Below the pieces are notes generated by a model, which ran no database searches, was not told where the DNA came from, and saw nothing but the letters and a program-made list of their open reading frames with translations. Below, in pieces: positions 17,446 through 24,972 of a stretch of DNA of 36,721 bases. How positions within the stretch are numbered: the stretch's first letter is position 1; each line of letters opens with the position of its first letter. A program made the translations under genes and the position numbers. The stretch is from Streptomyces sp. (GTDB taxonomy: Bacteria > Actinomycetota > Actinomycetes > Streptomycetales > Streptomycetaceae), in NCBI GenBank assembly GCA_013362785.1, contig JABFVM010000361.1, positions 1 to 36,721 of the forward strand, in the 5' to 3' direction.

Positions 17446-18728
17446 CGCCGGGCTCTGCGCAGCGGCACCAGCACCGCCGCGCACTGCACGGCCATCGCGA
17501 GCGCCAGGGCCAGACACACGCCGGGCAGCCCGAGGCCGGCCAGCGCGAACGCCAGCGGCAGCTGTACGGCCGTGCCGAGGACGGTCACCCGCAGCAGCAC
17601 CGGCGCTCCCCCGCTCCCCTCGAAGACCCCGCCGAGCGCGATGAAGCAGGCCATCAGGACGAGATACGGCCCGACGCAGCGCAGGAACAGCACGCCCTCG
17701 TGAGCCACTCCGGGGCCCGCGCCGAAGGCCCCCATGACCCACGGGGCGGCGGCACCCAGCACAACGGCCGCCACCAGCCCCGCGCTCCCCGCCACGACCA
17801 CCGCCTGCCGCCCGATCGCCCGCCGCTCGTCCTTCCCTGCGCCCAGCAGGTGCGCGGTGTGGATGGCGGCGGCCTGGCGTACGGCGTAGAAGGCCATGGT
17901 GGCGACGTACATGACCTTGTAGGCGATGGCGTACGCGGCCACCGCCGTCACCCCGAGCCGCGCCACGATCGCGACCAGCACCAGCGCGCCCGTCTGCCGC
18001 ACGGTGAAGTCGGCCGACATCGGCAGCCCGGTGCGCAGCGTCCGCCGCAGGGCTGCGCCGATCGGCTCGGCGGGCCGTGCCTCGGCGGCCGAGCACAGCA
18101 GCCGGTTCCGGCGCAGCGCGACCAGCCCGGCGCCCAGGGCCACGGTCCGGCACAGCACGGTCGAGAGGGCGGCGCCCTGGACGCCGTAGAGGTCGATCAG
18201 GAAGGGATCGCCGACCAGGATCAGGCCGTTGGCGAGGAGGGCGAGCCGCATCGGGGTTCTGGTGTCGCCGGCGCCTTTGAGGATGCCGTCGACCAGTTGC
18301 TGTGCGAAGAACACGGCCACCCCTGGCAGCGAGACCGCGAAGTACCCCACCGCGAGCGGCACCGCCGCGCCGTCGCCCCCGCCGAGGACCAGCCCCGCCA
18401 ACGGCTCCCGCAACAGAAACCCGCCCACCACGACCACCGGCGTCACCAGCGCCCACACCGCCCAGCCACCACGCACCGCCGCCCGCACCGCTCCGGCGTC
18501 CCCCGCGCCCCTGGCGTGCGCGACCAGCACGGTCGTTCCGGAGCCGAAGACGAGCGCCACGCCGAGGAGCACGTTCTCGGTGTTGGTCGCGACCGCCACG
18601 GCGGCCACGGCCGGGCCGCCGAGCCGGGACACCCAGACGGTGTTGATGATCCCGGCGGCGACGGAGGCGAGGAGCGAGAAGTAGACGGGGTGGGCGAGCG
18701 AGATGAGCTGTTTGCGGTGCGTGTTCAC
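17406..18728 (-). CDS. MATE-family multidrug/metabolite efflux transporter
   Basis: A 440-residue protein with twelve predicted hydrophobic helices and the duplicated six-helix layout of the MATE/DinF family. The first repeat starts at HPVYFSLLASVAAGIINTVW and the second about residue 230 at GLPMSADFTVRQTGALVLVA. Such transporters export cationic or hydrophobic compounds using Na+ or H+. GTG start at 18728 with GAGGGGAA upstream. Its 3' end overlaps the GT87 gene by 40 bp. It is divergent from a PadR regulator, and a large dyad lies between them, so PadR-controlled expression is very likely. Substrate unknown. Confidence 0.93.
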   Translation of the reverse strand: MNTHRKQLISLAHPVYFSLLASVAAGIINTVWVSRLGGPAVAAVAVATNTENVLLGVALVFGSGTTVLVAHARGAGDAGAVRAAVRGGWAVWALVTPVVVVGGFLLREPLAGLVLGGGDGAAVPLAVGYFAVSLPGVAVFFAQQLVDGILKGAGDTRTPMRLALLANGLILVGDPFLIDLYGVQGAALSTVLCRTVALGAGLVALRRNRLLCSAAEARPAEPIGAALRRTLRTGLPMSADFTVRQTGALVLVAIVARLGVTAVAAYAIAYKVMYVATMAFYAVRQAAAIHTAHLLGAGKDERRAIGRQAVVVAGSAGLVAAVVLGAAAPWVMGAFGAGPGVAHEGVLFLRCVGPYLVLMACFIALGGVFEGSGGAPVLLRVTVLGTAVQLPLAFALAGLGLPGVCLALALAMAVQCAAVLVPLRRARRQEGSDVSLARVA

Positions 18729-18754
18729 GGCCGGTTCCCCTCAGCACTGAGCAG

Positions 18755-18786
18755 TACCTCGATTCGAGATAGCTCGATAAGAGGTA
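18755..18786. promoter_or_regulatory. 32-bp dyad operator in the MATE/padR promoter region
   Basis: TACCTC at 18755 and GAGGTA ending at 18786 frame an inner TCGAG-N-TA-N-CTCGA core; 24 of 32 positions match the reverse complement. The site lies about 26 bases before the MATE start and 50 before the padR start, where it would cover both promoters. PadR regulators bind such dyads in their own promoters, so this is the probable autoregulatory and target operator. Confidence 0.65.
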
Positions 18787-18836
18787 CCATCGACTCGTCA
18801 CACCCGCAAGGACGGACGAGGAGGACAAGGAGGAAC

Positions 18837-19367
18837 ATGCTGGAGCTGTCGATCCTGGGCTTCCTGGCCGAAGAGCCCCTGCACGGCTACGAGTTGAAGG
18901 AGCGCATCAAGGCGCTGAGCGGCCATGTCCGCCCGGTCAGCGACGGCGCGCTCTACCCGGCCATCAGCCGTCTCATCAAGGCCGGCAAGCTCGACGAGCA
19001 CGCCGAACCGGGCGCGAGCGCCGCCCCGCGCCGGATCCTCTCGCTCACCGACGAGGGCCGCGACGACCTGCTGGAGCGGCTGCGGCACCCGAAGCAGGTC
19101 GAGATCACGGACCAGGTGCGCTTCAACACGGTCCTGTCCTTCCTACGGCACCTGCCGAACCGCCGGGAGCAGGCCGAAGTGCTGCGCCGCAGGCTGGAGT
19201 TCCTCACGGCGCCCACGAGCTTCTTCTACGAGGGCGGCCGGCCCGTGCGGGCGGAGGAGACCGGGGACCTGTTCCGGGAGGGCATGCTGCGGGTGGCGCG
19301 GGCGACAGGCGAGGCGGAACGTGCGTGGCTGACGGAGGCCGTCGCCGTGCTGGATCAGCCTGGCTGA
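18837..19367 (+). CDS. PadR-family transcriptional regulator
   Basis: A 176-residue regulator. The N-terminal winged helix (about 1-75) has LELSILGFLAEEPLHGYELK (2-21), GALYPAISRLIKAGKL and RRILSLTDEGRDDL, the PadR hallmark. The C-terminal half (about 80-176) is the helical dimerisation region of the PadR-s2/Vir type. ATG start with a strong AAGGAGG five bases upstream. Divergent from the MATE exporter with the 32-bp dyad between, the usual arrangement for an inducible repressor of a drug pump; the inducer is unknown. A same-frame opening upstream to 16338 is an artefact of base composition. Confidence 0.93.
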   Translation: MLELSILGFLAEEPLHGYELKERIKALSGHVRPVSDGALYPAISRLIKAGKLDEHAEPGASAAPRRILSLTDEGRDDLLERLRHPKQVEITDQVRFNTVLSFLRHLPNRREQAEVLRRRLEFLTAPTSFFYEGGRPVRAEETGDLFREGMLRVARATGEAERAWLTEAVAVLDQPG

Positions 19368-19397
19368 GCGCGTACCCGGCCCGACAAGCCCCGCCCG

Positions 19398-20591
19398 TCA
19401 GCCGAGCTGAGCGCGCAGGTACTCCTGCCAGCGCGCCGTGAAGTCCTCCAGCGACGTCCCGAGTACGTCCTTCAGCGCGTCCTCGACCGCCCCGGCCCGC
19501 CGCTCGTGCGCGCCGACGGCCCGGTAGAACTCGACGAGTCTGACCTCGCCCCAGCGCTCCGCGATCAACCGGCAGGCCATCCACCCGCTCTCGTAGGCCC
19601 GGGCCAGCCGGCCGGAGTCGCCGGTGAAGCCGAAGTCCGCGTCGGACGGCAGCGTCAGGGGCGGCCGGCCCTCGCTCACCACACGCCCCAGTTCCGGCGC
19701 GACCTGGGCCGGGGAGCGGCCGCTGCCGAGGTAGCCGACCCAGTCCGCGTAGCCCTCGGAGAGCCACAGCGGGGTGGCGGCGGTGGTGTGGACGCGAGTG
19801 GCGACATGGGTGGTCTCGTGGGTCAGGACGACCTGCTTGCCGGTGCCGCCGAGCACGCCGTACGCGTCGGGGTTGACGATGATCCGGTCCGCGGGCGCGC
19901 TCGCCGGGGCGCCGGTCTCGCCCGTGGTGACCGCGGCGATCCCGCGGTAGGAGGACTCGGGCGAGCCGAGCAGCCCCGCCATGTCGGCCAGGGAGTCCGG
20001 GACGAGCACCACGATGTGCCGGGGCCAGTCCGTGCCCCACGCCTGCGATACGGCCGGTACCGCGCCGTCCGCCAGCTCCGCGTACGACCGCAGCTGCGCG
20101 GCGGACTGTCCGACGCCCAGTACGAGGCTGTGCTCACCCCGGGCGAGGCCCACCCGGCCCTGGTCCCACAGCTGCTCCGCGGAGCCCTTCGCGGGCCGCT
20201 CGGCCTCGATGTACCAGCCGTCCGACGCGTCCAGGCGCAGCTTCAGCGTGCGGCCGGCGCTGACGGGCGCCCGGTCGTAGCCCTGGACGCGATAGCGCAG
20301 TTCGGCCTCGGCGGTGGCGGTGTCGCCGGTGCGGCGCAGGGTGGTCAGGCGGTACGACCAGTCGGCGAGGGGCACGGCACGCAGGTTGCCGAACCAGTCC
20401 GGGGCGCCGGTGCGCAGGAAGGCCCCCTGGTCGCGGTCGAGTATCGCGTCCGCCCGCCGGTCGAGGAGGCGCTGCACCTCGGCCTGCGCGCCGTCGGTGG
20501 CGGGCCGCCCGCCGCAGCCCACCAGTGAGACGAGCAGCAGACAGAGCGCGACGACCATGCGCGCTCCCGGCGCCCGCCTTCGACCAGCCAT
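19398..20591 (-). CDS. Lipoprotein zinc metallopeptidase (gluzincin-like)
   Basis: A 397-residue surface lipoprotein. The lipobox is LVGC (Cys26) after the hydrophobic helix MVVALCLLLVSLVG. The mature part has an NTF2-like region (about 35-140) and a peptidase-like region with HETTH at 258-262 and Glu279 in WLSEGYADW, fitting the HEXXH-E zinc-site pattern of gluzincins (compare the peptidase_MA-like family). Proteolysis is inferred. Start ATG 20591 is chosen; an ATG 11 codons later (20558) has a better GGGAG five bases upstream and also keeps a full lipoprotein signal. It lies downstream of two secreted NlpC/P60 hydrolases on the same strand, suggesting a cell-envelope job. Confidence 0.85.
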   Translation of the reverse strand: MAGRRRAPGARMVVALCLLLVSLVGCGGRPATDGAQAEVQRLLDRRADAILDRDQGAFLRTGAPDWFGNLRAVPLADWSYRLTTLRRTGDTATAEAELRYRVQGYDRAPVSAGRTLKLRLDASDGWYIEAERPAKGSAEQLWDQGRVGLARGEHSLVLGVGQSAAQLRSYAELADGAVPAVSQAWGTDWPRHIVVLVPDSLADMAGLLGSPESSYRGIAAVTTGETGAPASAPADRIIVNPDAYGVLGGTGKQVVLTHETTHVATRVHTTAATPLWLSEGYADWVGYLGSGRSPAQVAPELGRVVSEGRPPLTLPSDADFGFTGDSGRLARAYESGWMACRLIAERWGEVRLVEFYRAVGAHERRAGAVEDALKDVLGTSLEDFTARWQEYLRAQLG

Positions 20592-20643
20592 TTCCCGATC
20601 GTACGGCGACGCGGGCGCGAAGGTCAGACCCGCGTCGGACCTC

Positions 20644-20728
20644 GGTGACCAAGAGGCCCCGGTGACCATGAGGCCCGGGTGACCATGAGGCCCGGGTGAC
20701 CTTCAGACCCTGGTGACCGTCGCCCCCG
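20644..20728. repeat. Tandem array of a 17-bp unit containing GGTGACC
   Basis: Five units begin with GGTGACC at 20644, 20661, 20678, 20695 and 20712. The second and third are identical (GGTGACCATGAGGCCCG), the first differs at two positions and the last two are degenerate and run into the NlpC/P60 3' end. GGTGACC is itself a near-palindrome. The array fills the gap upstream of the lipoprotein gene. Confidence 0.75.
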
Positions 20729-21716
20729 GAATCATGCCCACCGGGTCGTAGCGCACGGGGGCGCCGGGGTAGGGCGCGTGGATCACCTGGCCGTTGCCCA
20801 TGTACATCCCGACGTGGCTGGCGTCGTTGCGGTAGGTGACCACGTCGCCGGGCTGGGCCTCGGAGAGCGGGATCTGTTGCCCCGCGTACCGCTGGCCCTG
20901 CGAGGTGCGCGGCAGGGCGACGCCGGCCTGGGCGTACGACCACTGGATCAGGCCCGAACAGTCGAAGCCGGAGGGCCCGTTGGCGCCCCAGATGTACGGC
21001 CGGCCCAGCGCGGACTGGGCGGCGGCGACGGCGGCCGCGGCCCGGCCCGAGGACGGGAGGGCGTCGCCGAAGCCGGGCAGGTCGATGCGGTCGGAGCGGG
21101 AGGCACGGTCGTAGGCGGCGCGGTCGGCGGCCGTGAGGGAGTTCAGCAGCCTGCGGGCATGGGCGAGTTTGTGCTCGACGGTGCGCTTGTGGGCCACGAC
21201 GGCCTTGCGGCTCTTCTCCAGCTGGGTGAGCTTCCTGGTCGCCTCGGCGCGCTCCTGGGCGAGGACGCGCATGGCGTCCTGGAGGTCCTTCAGCTGGCCG
21301 GCCTGGTGGGCGCTGAGGCGGGCGAGGCGGGCGGCCTTGTCGAGGTAGTCGGCCGGGTCGTCGGAGAGCAGCAGGACGAGGGAGGGGTCGATGCCGCCGG
21401 ACCGGTACTGGGCGCCGGCCAGCGAACCGAGCGCGTCCCGCATGGAGTTGATGCTCTCCTGCTGCCGGGCGATCCGGTCCTGGGCCGTGCTCACCTGCTC
21501 ACGCAGCTTGTCGGCGCGCTCGTCGGCCTTGTTGTAGGCCTCGGTGGCCTTCTCGGCCTCTTCGTAGAGGCGGTCCACCTTGGCCCGGGTGTCGTCCTGT
21601 GGCGCGGCCATGGCCGGAACGGCCCCGAGGGCCGCGGCGGCGGCCGACATGATGCAGAGCGCTGCGTTGGCGCCCCGGTCGAACCCGGGCGCTGCAAGGC
21701 GACGATGGGACACCAC
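20703..21716 (-). CDS. Secreted NlpC/P60 peptidoglycan endopeptidase with coiled coil
   Basis: A 337-residue cell-wall hydrolase related to RipA-type proteins. A signal peptide covers about 1-38 (ending AVPAMAA), a coiled-coil region about 43-205 is rich in Glu/Lys/Arg heptads, and the NlpC/P60 domain occupies about 225-337 with catalytic Cys253 (GFDCSGL), His301 (ASHVGMY) and His313 (QVIHAP). It is expected to cut stem-peptide bonds such as D-Glu to meso- or LL-diaminopimelate. The start is a GTG pair at 21716/21713 with AAGGAG 11 bases upstream; longer in-frame starts lack a signal-like sequence. A paralogue lies just upstream. Confidence 0.9.
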   Translation of the reverse strand: MVSHRRLAAPGFDRGANAALCIMSAAAAALGAVPAMAAPQDDTRAKVDRLYEEAEKATEAYNKADERADKLREQVSTAQDRIARQQESINSMRDALGSLAGAQYRSGGIDPSLVLLLSDDPADYLDKAARLARLSAHQAGQLKDLQDAMRVLAQERAEATRKLTQLEKSRKAVVAHKRTVEHKLAHARRLLNSLTAADRAAYDRASRSDRIDLPGFGDALPSSGRAAAAVAAAQSALGRPYIWGANGPSGFDCSGLIQWSYAQAGVALPRTSQGQRYAGQQIPLSEAQPGDVVTYRNDASHVGMYMGNGQVIHAPYPGAPVRYDPVGMIPGATVTRV

Positions 21717-21752
21717 GAGAAGCCGCACTCCTTCCGCTGGCGGACAAGGACC

Positions 21753-21770
21753 TTCCCCGGCGTCGGGGAA
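21753..21770 (-). promoter_or_regulatory. Leader hairpin upstream of the first NlpC/P60 gene
   Basis: TTCCCCG and CGGGGAA form a perfect 7-bp stem with a four-base loop about 37 bases before the GTG start, ahead of the ribosome-binding site. It may affect translation or be chance. I looked for the conserved core of c-di-AMP (ydaO) riboswitches, known in front of other Streptomyces wall hydrolases, and did not find it here. Confidence 0.35.
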
Positions 21771-21833
21771 ACGCGGCAGACAGTAGCTCCGTGCGGGGGC
21801 GCCCACCAACGACCGCCGTGAGCACACAAAGTG

Positions 21834-21869
21834 ACGCCCCGCCTCTGACGCAGGTCATGGGCGGGGCGT
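21834..21869 (-). terminator. Hairpin terminator between the two NlpC/P60 genes
   Basis: ACGCCCCGCC (21834-21843) and GGCGGGGCGT (21860-21869) form a perfect 10-bp stem; inside, TGAC and GTCA pair around the loop GCAG. It follows the stop of the upstream paralogue and precedes the leader of the next gene, with a short T-run (CTTTG) downstream on the minus strand. It should end or attenuate transcription of the first gene. Confidence 0.7.
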
Positions 21870-21941
21870 GGGGTCAGTCGGCGGTGCCGTAATTCGCTCG
21901 TTCGGGCGGCACCCTGTGTTGATCTTGGCGCGTGGCCGGGA

Positions 21942-22976
21942 TCAGATGCGGACGCCGAACTGGAACGGCATGTTGTTGATCGACTCGTAGCGGACGACCG
22001 TGCCGGAGCGCGGGGCGTGCAGAACCTGGCCGTTGCCCGCGTAGAAGCCGACGTGGTGCAGGTCGCCGTAGAAGATGACCAGGTCGCCGACCTTGAGCGC
22101 GGACTGGCTGTAGATGCGCGAGCCGGCGTTGGCCTGGGCCTGCGAGGTGCGCGGGATGGAGACGCCGGCCTGGCCGTAGGCCCAGGAGGTCAGGCCCGAG
22201 CAGTCGTAGGAGGCGGTGCCGGTGGCGCCGTAGACGTACGGCTTGCCGATCTGGCTCTGGGCGGCCTGGAAGGCGGCCATGGCGCGGCCGGAGGCGGACC
22301 CGGTGTTGCCGAGGTCGACGCGGTCGGCGGCGGAGCGGCTGGCGCGGGCGTCCTCGGCGGCGAGGGCGGCCTTCTCGGCGGCCGTCAGGGAGTTGAGCAG
22401 CTTCTGGGCCTCGGCGAGCTTCGCCTGGACCTGCTTCTTCTTCTTGCCCAGTTCGGTGCGGGTGGAGGCGAGGTCCTTGAGCTTGGCGGACGCCTCGGCA
22501 CGCTCCTGGGCGAGTTCGCGCTGCTTCTCCTGGATCTTCTTCAGCGCCTCGACCTGCTGGGCGCTGAGCTGGTCGGCGGTGGACGCCTTGTCCAGGTAGT
22601 CGTCGGGGTTCGACGACAGGAAGAGCTGGAGGGAGGAGTCGATGCTGCCCGTGCGGTACTGGGCGGCGGCCGCCAGGCCCATGCCGTCGCGCAGCTCGTT
22701 CAGGTCTTCCTGACCGCGCGCGACGTTGTCCTGGATGGTGGAGATCTCCTTCTGGAGCTTCTCCTGCTTCTCCTTGGCCCCGTTGAACTTCTCGGTGGCC
22801 TGCTCGGCCTCCTCGTAGAGCTTGTCGACCTTGGCCTTGACCTCGTCCTTGCTCGGCTTCTCGCTGGGGGCGGCGTTGGCCGCCTGAGAAGAGATGGCCA
22901 CGGCAGCAGCTGCAGCGGTGGTCAGCACGGTCACGCGTGCTCGGCTGGGCTGCTTCGGTCGACGGTGGGACGCCAC
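21942..22976 (-). CDS. Secreted NlpC/P60 peptidoglycan endopeptidase, second paralogue
   Basis: A 344-residue paralogue of the neighbouring hydrolase with the same plan: signal peptide 1-36 (ending QAANA-A), long coiled coil (about 45-205, EVKAKVDKLYEEAEQ onward) and C-terminal NlpC/P60 domain with Cys259 (YDCSGLTSW), His308 (HHVGFY) and His320 (QVLHAP). The GTG at 22976 is chosen because it gives a normal signal peptide and has AAGGG about ten bases upstream; a GTG ten codons earlier (23006) is possible. It has its own promoter-like sequence upstream and a hairpin terminator downstream, so the two genes may be expressed separately. Confidence 0.92.
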   Translation of the reverse strand: MASHRRPKQPSRARVTVLTTAAAAAVAISSQAANAAPSEKPSKDEVKAKVDKLYEEAEQATEKFNGAKEKQEKLQKEISTIQDNVARGQEDLNELRDGMGLAAAAQYRTGSIDSSLQLFLSSNPDDYLDKASTADQLSAQQVEALKKIQEKQRELAQERAEASAKLKDLASTRTELGKKKKQVQAKLAEAQKLLNSLTAAEKAALAAEDARASRSAADRVDLGNTGSASGRAMAAFQAAQSQIGKPYVYGATGTASYDCSGLTSWAYGQAGVSIPRTSQAQANAGSRIYSQSALKVGDLVIFYGDLHHVGFYAGNGQVLHAPRSGTVVRYESINNMPFQFGVRI

Positions 22977-23028
22977 GGAGGTGAAACCCTTCTTGTGAGT
23001 GATCACCCGCTCGGAGGTTCGACGCCAG

Positions 23029-23058
23029 ACCCTAGTGACCCTCTTGTGATCAGATCAA
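23029..23058 (-). promoter_or_regulatory. Candidate vegetative promoter of the second NlpC/P60 gene
   Basis: On the minus strand TTGATC (-35) and TAGGGT (-10) are separated by 18 bases, a good match for the Streptomyces HrdB consensus. The -10 ends about 50 bases before the GTG start. The surrounding gap is unusually AT-rich for this window and also holds the palindrome GTGATCAC at 23000-23007. Confidence 0.5.
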
Positions 23059-23187
23059 ATCCTCAGAAGAAAATTCTCGTCACACACTGCATTCTTTACA
23101 CACAACTCACAAGCCGTGACCCAAGCTTGACGCAGGGTGGCGCGACGGTCAGGTCAATTCGGGCATTGCCGCTGTACGTTGACCGAT

Positions 23188-24531
23188 TCAGGACAGTCGC
23201 TTGAGAAGCACCGCAGAAGCCACCGGCCGGGCTCCGGCCCTGGCCACTCCGTCGGCGACCTCGCGGTCGGTGGAGGCGACGATGACCGGACGGCCGGGCG
23301 GCTCGGCGCGCACCAGCTGGCGGATGAGCTCGTCGGCGGTCACACCCGGCTTGGAGAACAGCACCCGCACGCCGCGCGGCGGGGCCAGCAGTACCGGCGC
23401 GGCCAGCTCGGCCCCGTCGAAGACACAGGTCACCTCGGCGCCGGTCTGGGCGGCGAGCTGCGAGAGCTGGCCGAGCAGCCTCAGGCGCTGCTTCTCCAGG
23501 GGCATCTGGGGATAGCCGGTCTTGGTGACGTTGTAGCCGTCGACCACCAAGTGGGCCTGCGGCAGGGCGAGAAGCTGGTCGAGGATCGCGGGGTCGTTCT
23601 CGGACAGCGCCCGCGCGGCGATGTCCTTCGGGGTCATTCGTCCCGGTTCGACCGCGTCCACGGTCTCGGCGGGGCGCACGGAGACCGGCGGCAACGCCAG
23701 TTCCCGGCGCAGCCCTTGGGTGGCGTCCAGGAGGGTGTCAAGGAGCAGGCGGACGCGCATGTCCTCGACCGAGCGCCCCTCGCGTGCCGCTCTGCGCGTG
23801 GCCTCCAGGGCGGCCTCGGCCTCCCCGAGCCGCGCCTTGAGCCGCCGCGTCTCGCTCTCGGCCGCGGAGACGTGGGCCTGCCCCTCGGAGCGCACGGTCT
23901 CCATCTCGCTCTGGACCTTGCGCAGGGCGGCCTCGCCGCGCTTGACGTCACTGAGGGCGGAGCGCAGCTTCCGGTGAAGCGATTCGGCTTCCTTCTTCGC
24001 CGCGTCCAGCTCGCCGCGCAGCCGCTCGGTCTCGTGCCGGGTGTGCTCCCGGGCGTGGTCGAGCTCCTCGCGCAGCCGCTCCAGCTCGGCGCGGCTCTCC
24101 TCGTCGGCGCGCTCGGCGTCGGCCCGCTGGGCCTCCTCGCCGGCCGCGGTGACCAGCTTGACCCAGCCGGTGGGCCGCAGAACATAGGCCGCGGCCGCCA
24201 CATCGAGCGGATCCGCGGCCGCAGGCGCCGAGCCGGAGTCGAGAGCGCCGGAGAGCTCCGGCTGGGCCTCTCTGAGCTTCTCCCCGATCCGCTGCCGGAA
24301 CACCGGATCGGTCTCCAGCGCCGCCGCCATCGCGTTGCCGGCGAACTTGGCCCGGCGGTTCGGTGCGAACCGGGCGTACTGCCGCAACTGTGTGGGCAGT
24401 TCGCCGACGGTCAGGCCGCCGAACCCGTCGGACACGATCTGTACGACCTTGCGCCGTACCCCGTCGGGCAGCGGACGGTCGAGCACCTCGGCGGCGCCGT
24501 CGCCCGGCCCCCCGCCTTGTGTCTCCACCAT
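23188..24531 (-). CDS. NYN-domain (YacP-like) putative ribonuclease with coiled coil
   Basis: A 447-residue cytoplasmic protein. The N-terminal part (about 20-130) is helical with VGELPTQLRQYARFAPNRRA. A long charged coiled coil spans about 133-250. The C-terminal NYN/PIN-like domain (about 325-447) has VVDGYNVTKTGYP with Asp331 and Asn334, TCVFDGAEL, GVTADELI and ASTDREVADG, the acidic cluster used for metal-dependent RNA cleavage in relatives such as Rae1/YacP. ATG start with GGGGTG upstream. A small zinc-ribbon gene lies 36 bases upstream on the same strand and may be co-transcribed. The RNA target is unknown. Confidence 0.9.
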   Translation of the reverse strand: MVETQGGGPGDGAAEVLDRPLPDGVRRKVVQIVSDGFGGLTVGELPTQLRQYARFAPNRRAKFAGNAMAAALETDPVFRQRIGEKLREAQPELSGALDSGSAPAAADPLDVAAAAYVLRPTGWVKLVTAAGEEAQRADAERADEESRAELERLREELDHAREHTRHETERLRGELDAAKKEAESLHRKLRSALSDVKRGEAALRKVQSEMETVRSEGQAHVSAAESETRRLKARLGEAEAALEATRRAAREGRSVEDMRVRLLLDTLLDATQGLRRELALPPVSVRPAETVDAVEPGRMTPKDIAARALSENDPAILDQLLALPQAHLVVDGYNVTKTGYPQMPLEKQRLRLLGQLSQLAAQTGAEVTCVFDGAELAAPVLLAPPRGVRVLFSKPGVTADELIRQLVRAEPPGRPVIVASTDREVADGVARAGARPVASAVLLKRLS

Positions 24532-24567
24532 CCGTCACACCCCAATGCTGTGCGGAGCCCGCTCCCG

Positions 24568-24807
24568 TCAGGAGCCGGCGCCCGGCCTGTCCACGAGTTC
24601 CACCTTGTCCACCGCGTTGCACCAGCGGCAGCGCACCGACTCGATCGTCTCACTGAGCACCTCGCGCTCCTCGACCTTGGACTCGCCGGCCAGATCGAGG
24701 TGGACGTACTCCACGACCTTGGACGAGCGCGTCACGTCGAAGCGGGTGAGGTTGCCGCAGAGGGTGCAGCGCCACCGCGTCGTGTCGGTGGGCAGGGGAA
24801 CCGTCAT
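24568..24807 (-). CDS. Small zinc-ribbon protein
   Basis: A 79-residue protein with two CxxC pairs, CTLCGN (14-19) and CRWCNA, about 45 residues apart, as expected for a zinc ribbon. Between them is a charged beta-rich segment (VVEYVHLDLAGESKVEERE). ATG start with GGAAAGAGC nine bases upstream. It precedes the NYN-domain gene on the same strand by 36 bases. Its role could be RNA or protein binding; none is demonstrated by the sequence. Confidence 0.8.
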   Translation of the reverse strand: MTVPLPTDTTRWRCTLCGNLTRFDVTRSSKVVEYVHLDLAGESKVEEREVLSETIESVRCRWCNAVDKVELVDRPGAGS

Positions 24808-24900
24808 CGTGACCGTGCTCTTTCCTTCTAGGTCTTCTATTGTCCGCGACGCCCCGGCACCCCGGTGCGTGTGGCTCGTAACCCTACGGCCTGGCGGGTA

Positions 24901-24929
24901 CTCGCCGCCCGTCCGTCTCGGGCGGCGAG
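24901..24929. promoter_or_regulatory. Perfect 11-bp inverted repeat in the zinc-ribbon/rhomboid divergent gap
   Basis: CTCGCCGCCCG (24901-24911) and CGGGCGGCGAG (24919-24929) are exact complements around the seven-base spacer TCCGTCT, 43 bases before the rhomboid start. Both flanking genes are transcribed away from it, so an operator or leader hairpin is more likely than a terminator. Confidence 0.45.
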
Positions 24930-24972
24930 GCGGTCTGTGCGCGTGCGTCCTGTTACGTCATGCTCTGTAGCC

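Noticed and set aside
16338..18836. Very long plus-strand frame ending in the PadR gene
   Set aside because: Out of frame with the GT87 gene and antisense to the MATE gene; only the final 176 codons have PadR features and a ribosome-binding site.
22990..23060. Crp-like binding site around GTGATCAC
   Set aside because: The spacing does not match the Streptomyces Crp consensus as I know it; the match is only the central palindrome.
21717..23187. c-di-AMP (ydaO) riboswitch in front of the NlpC/P60 genes
   Set aside because: This class is known before other Streptomyces wall hydrolases, but the conserved core blocks were not found in either leader.
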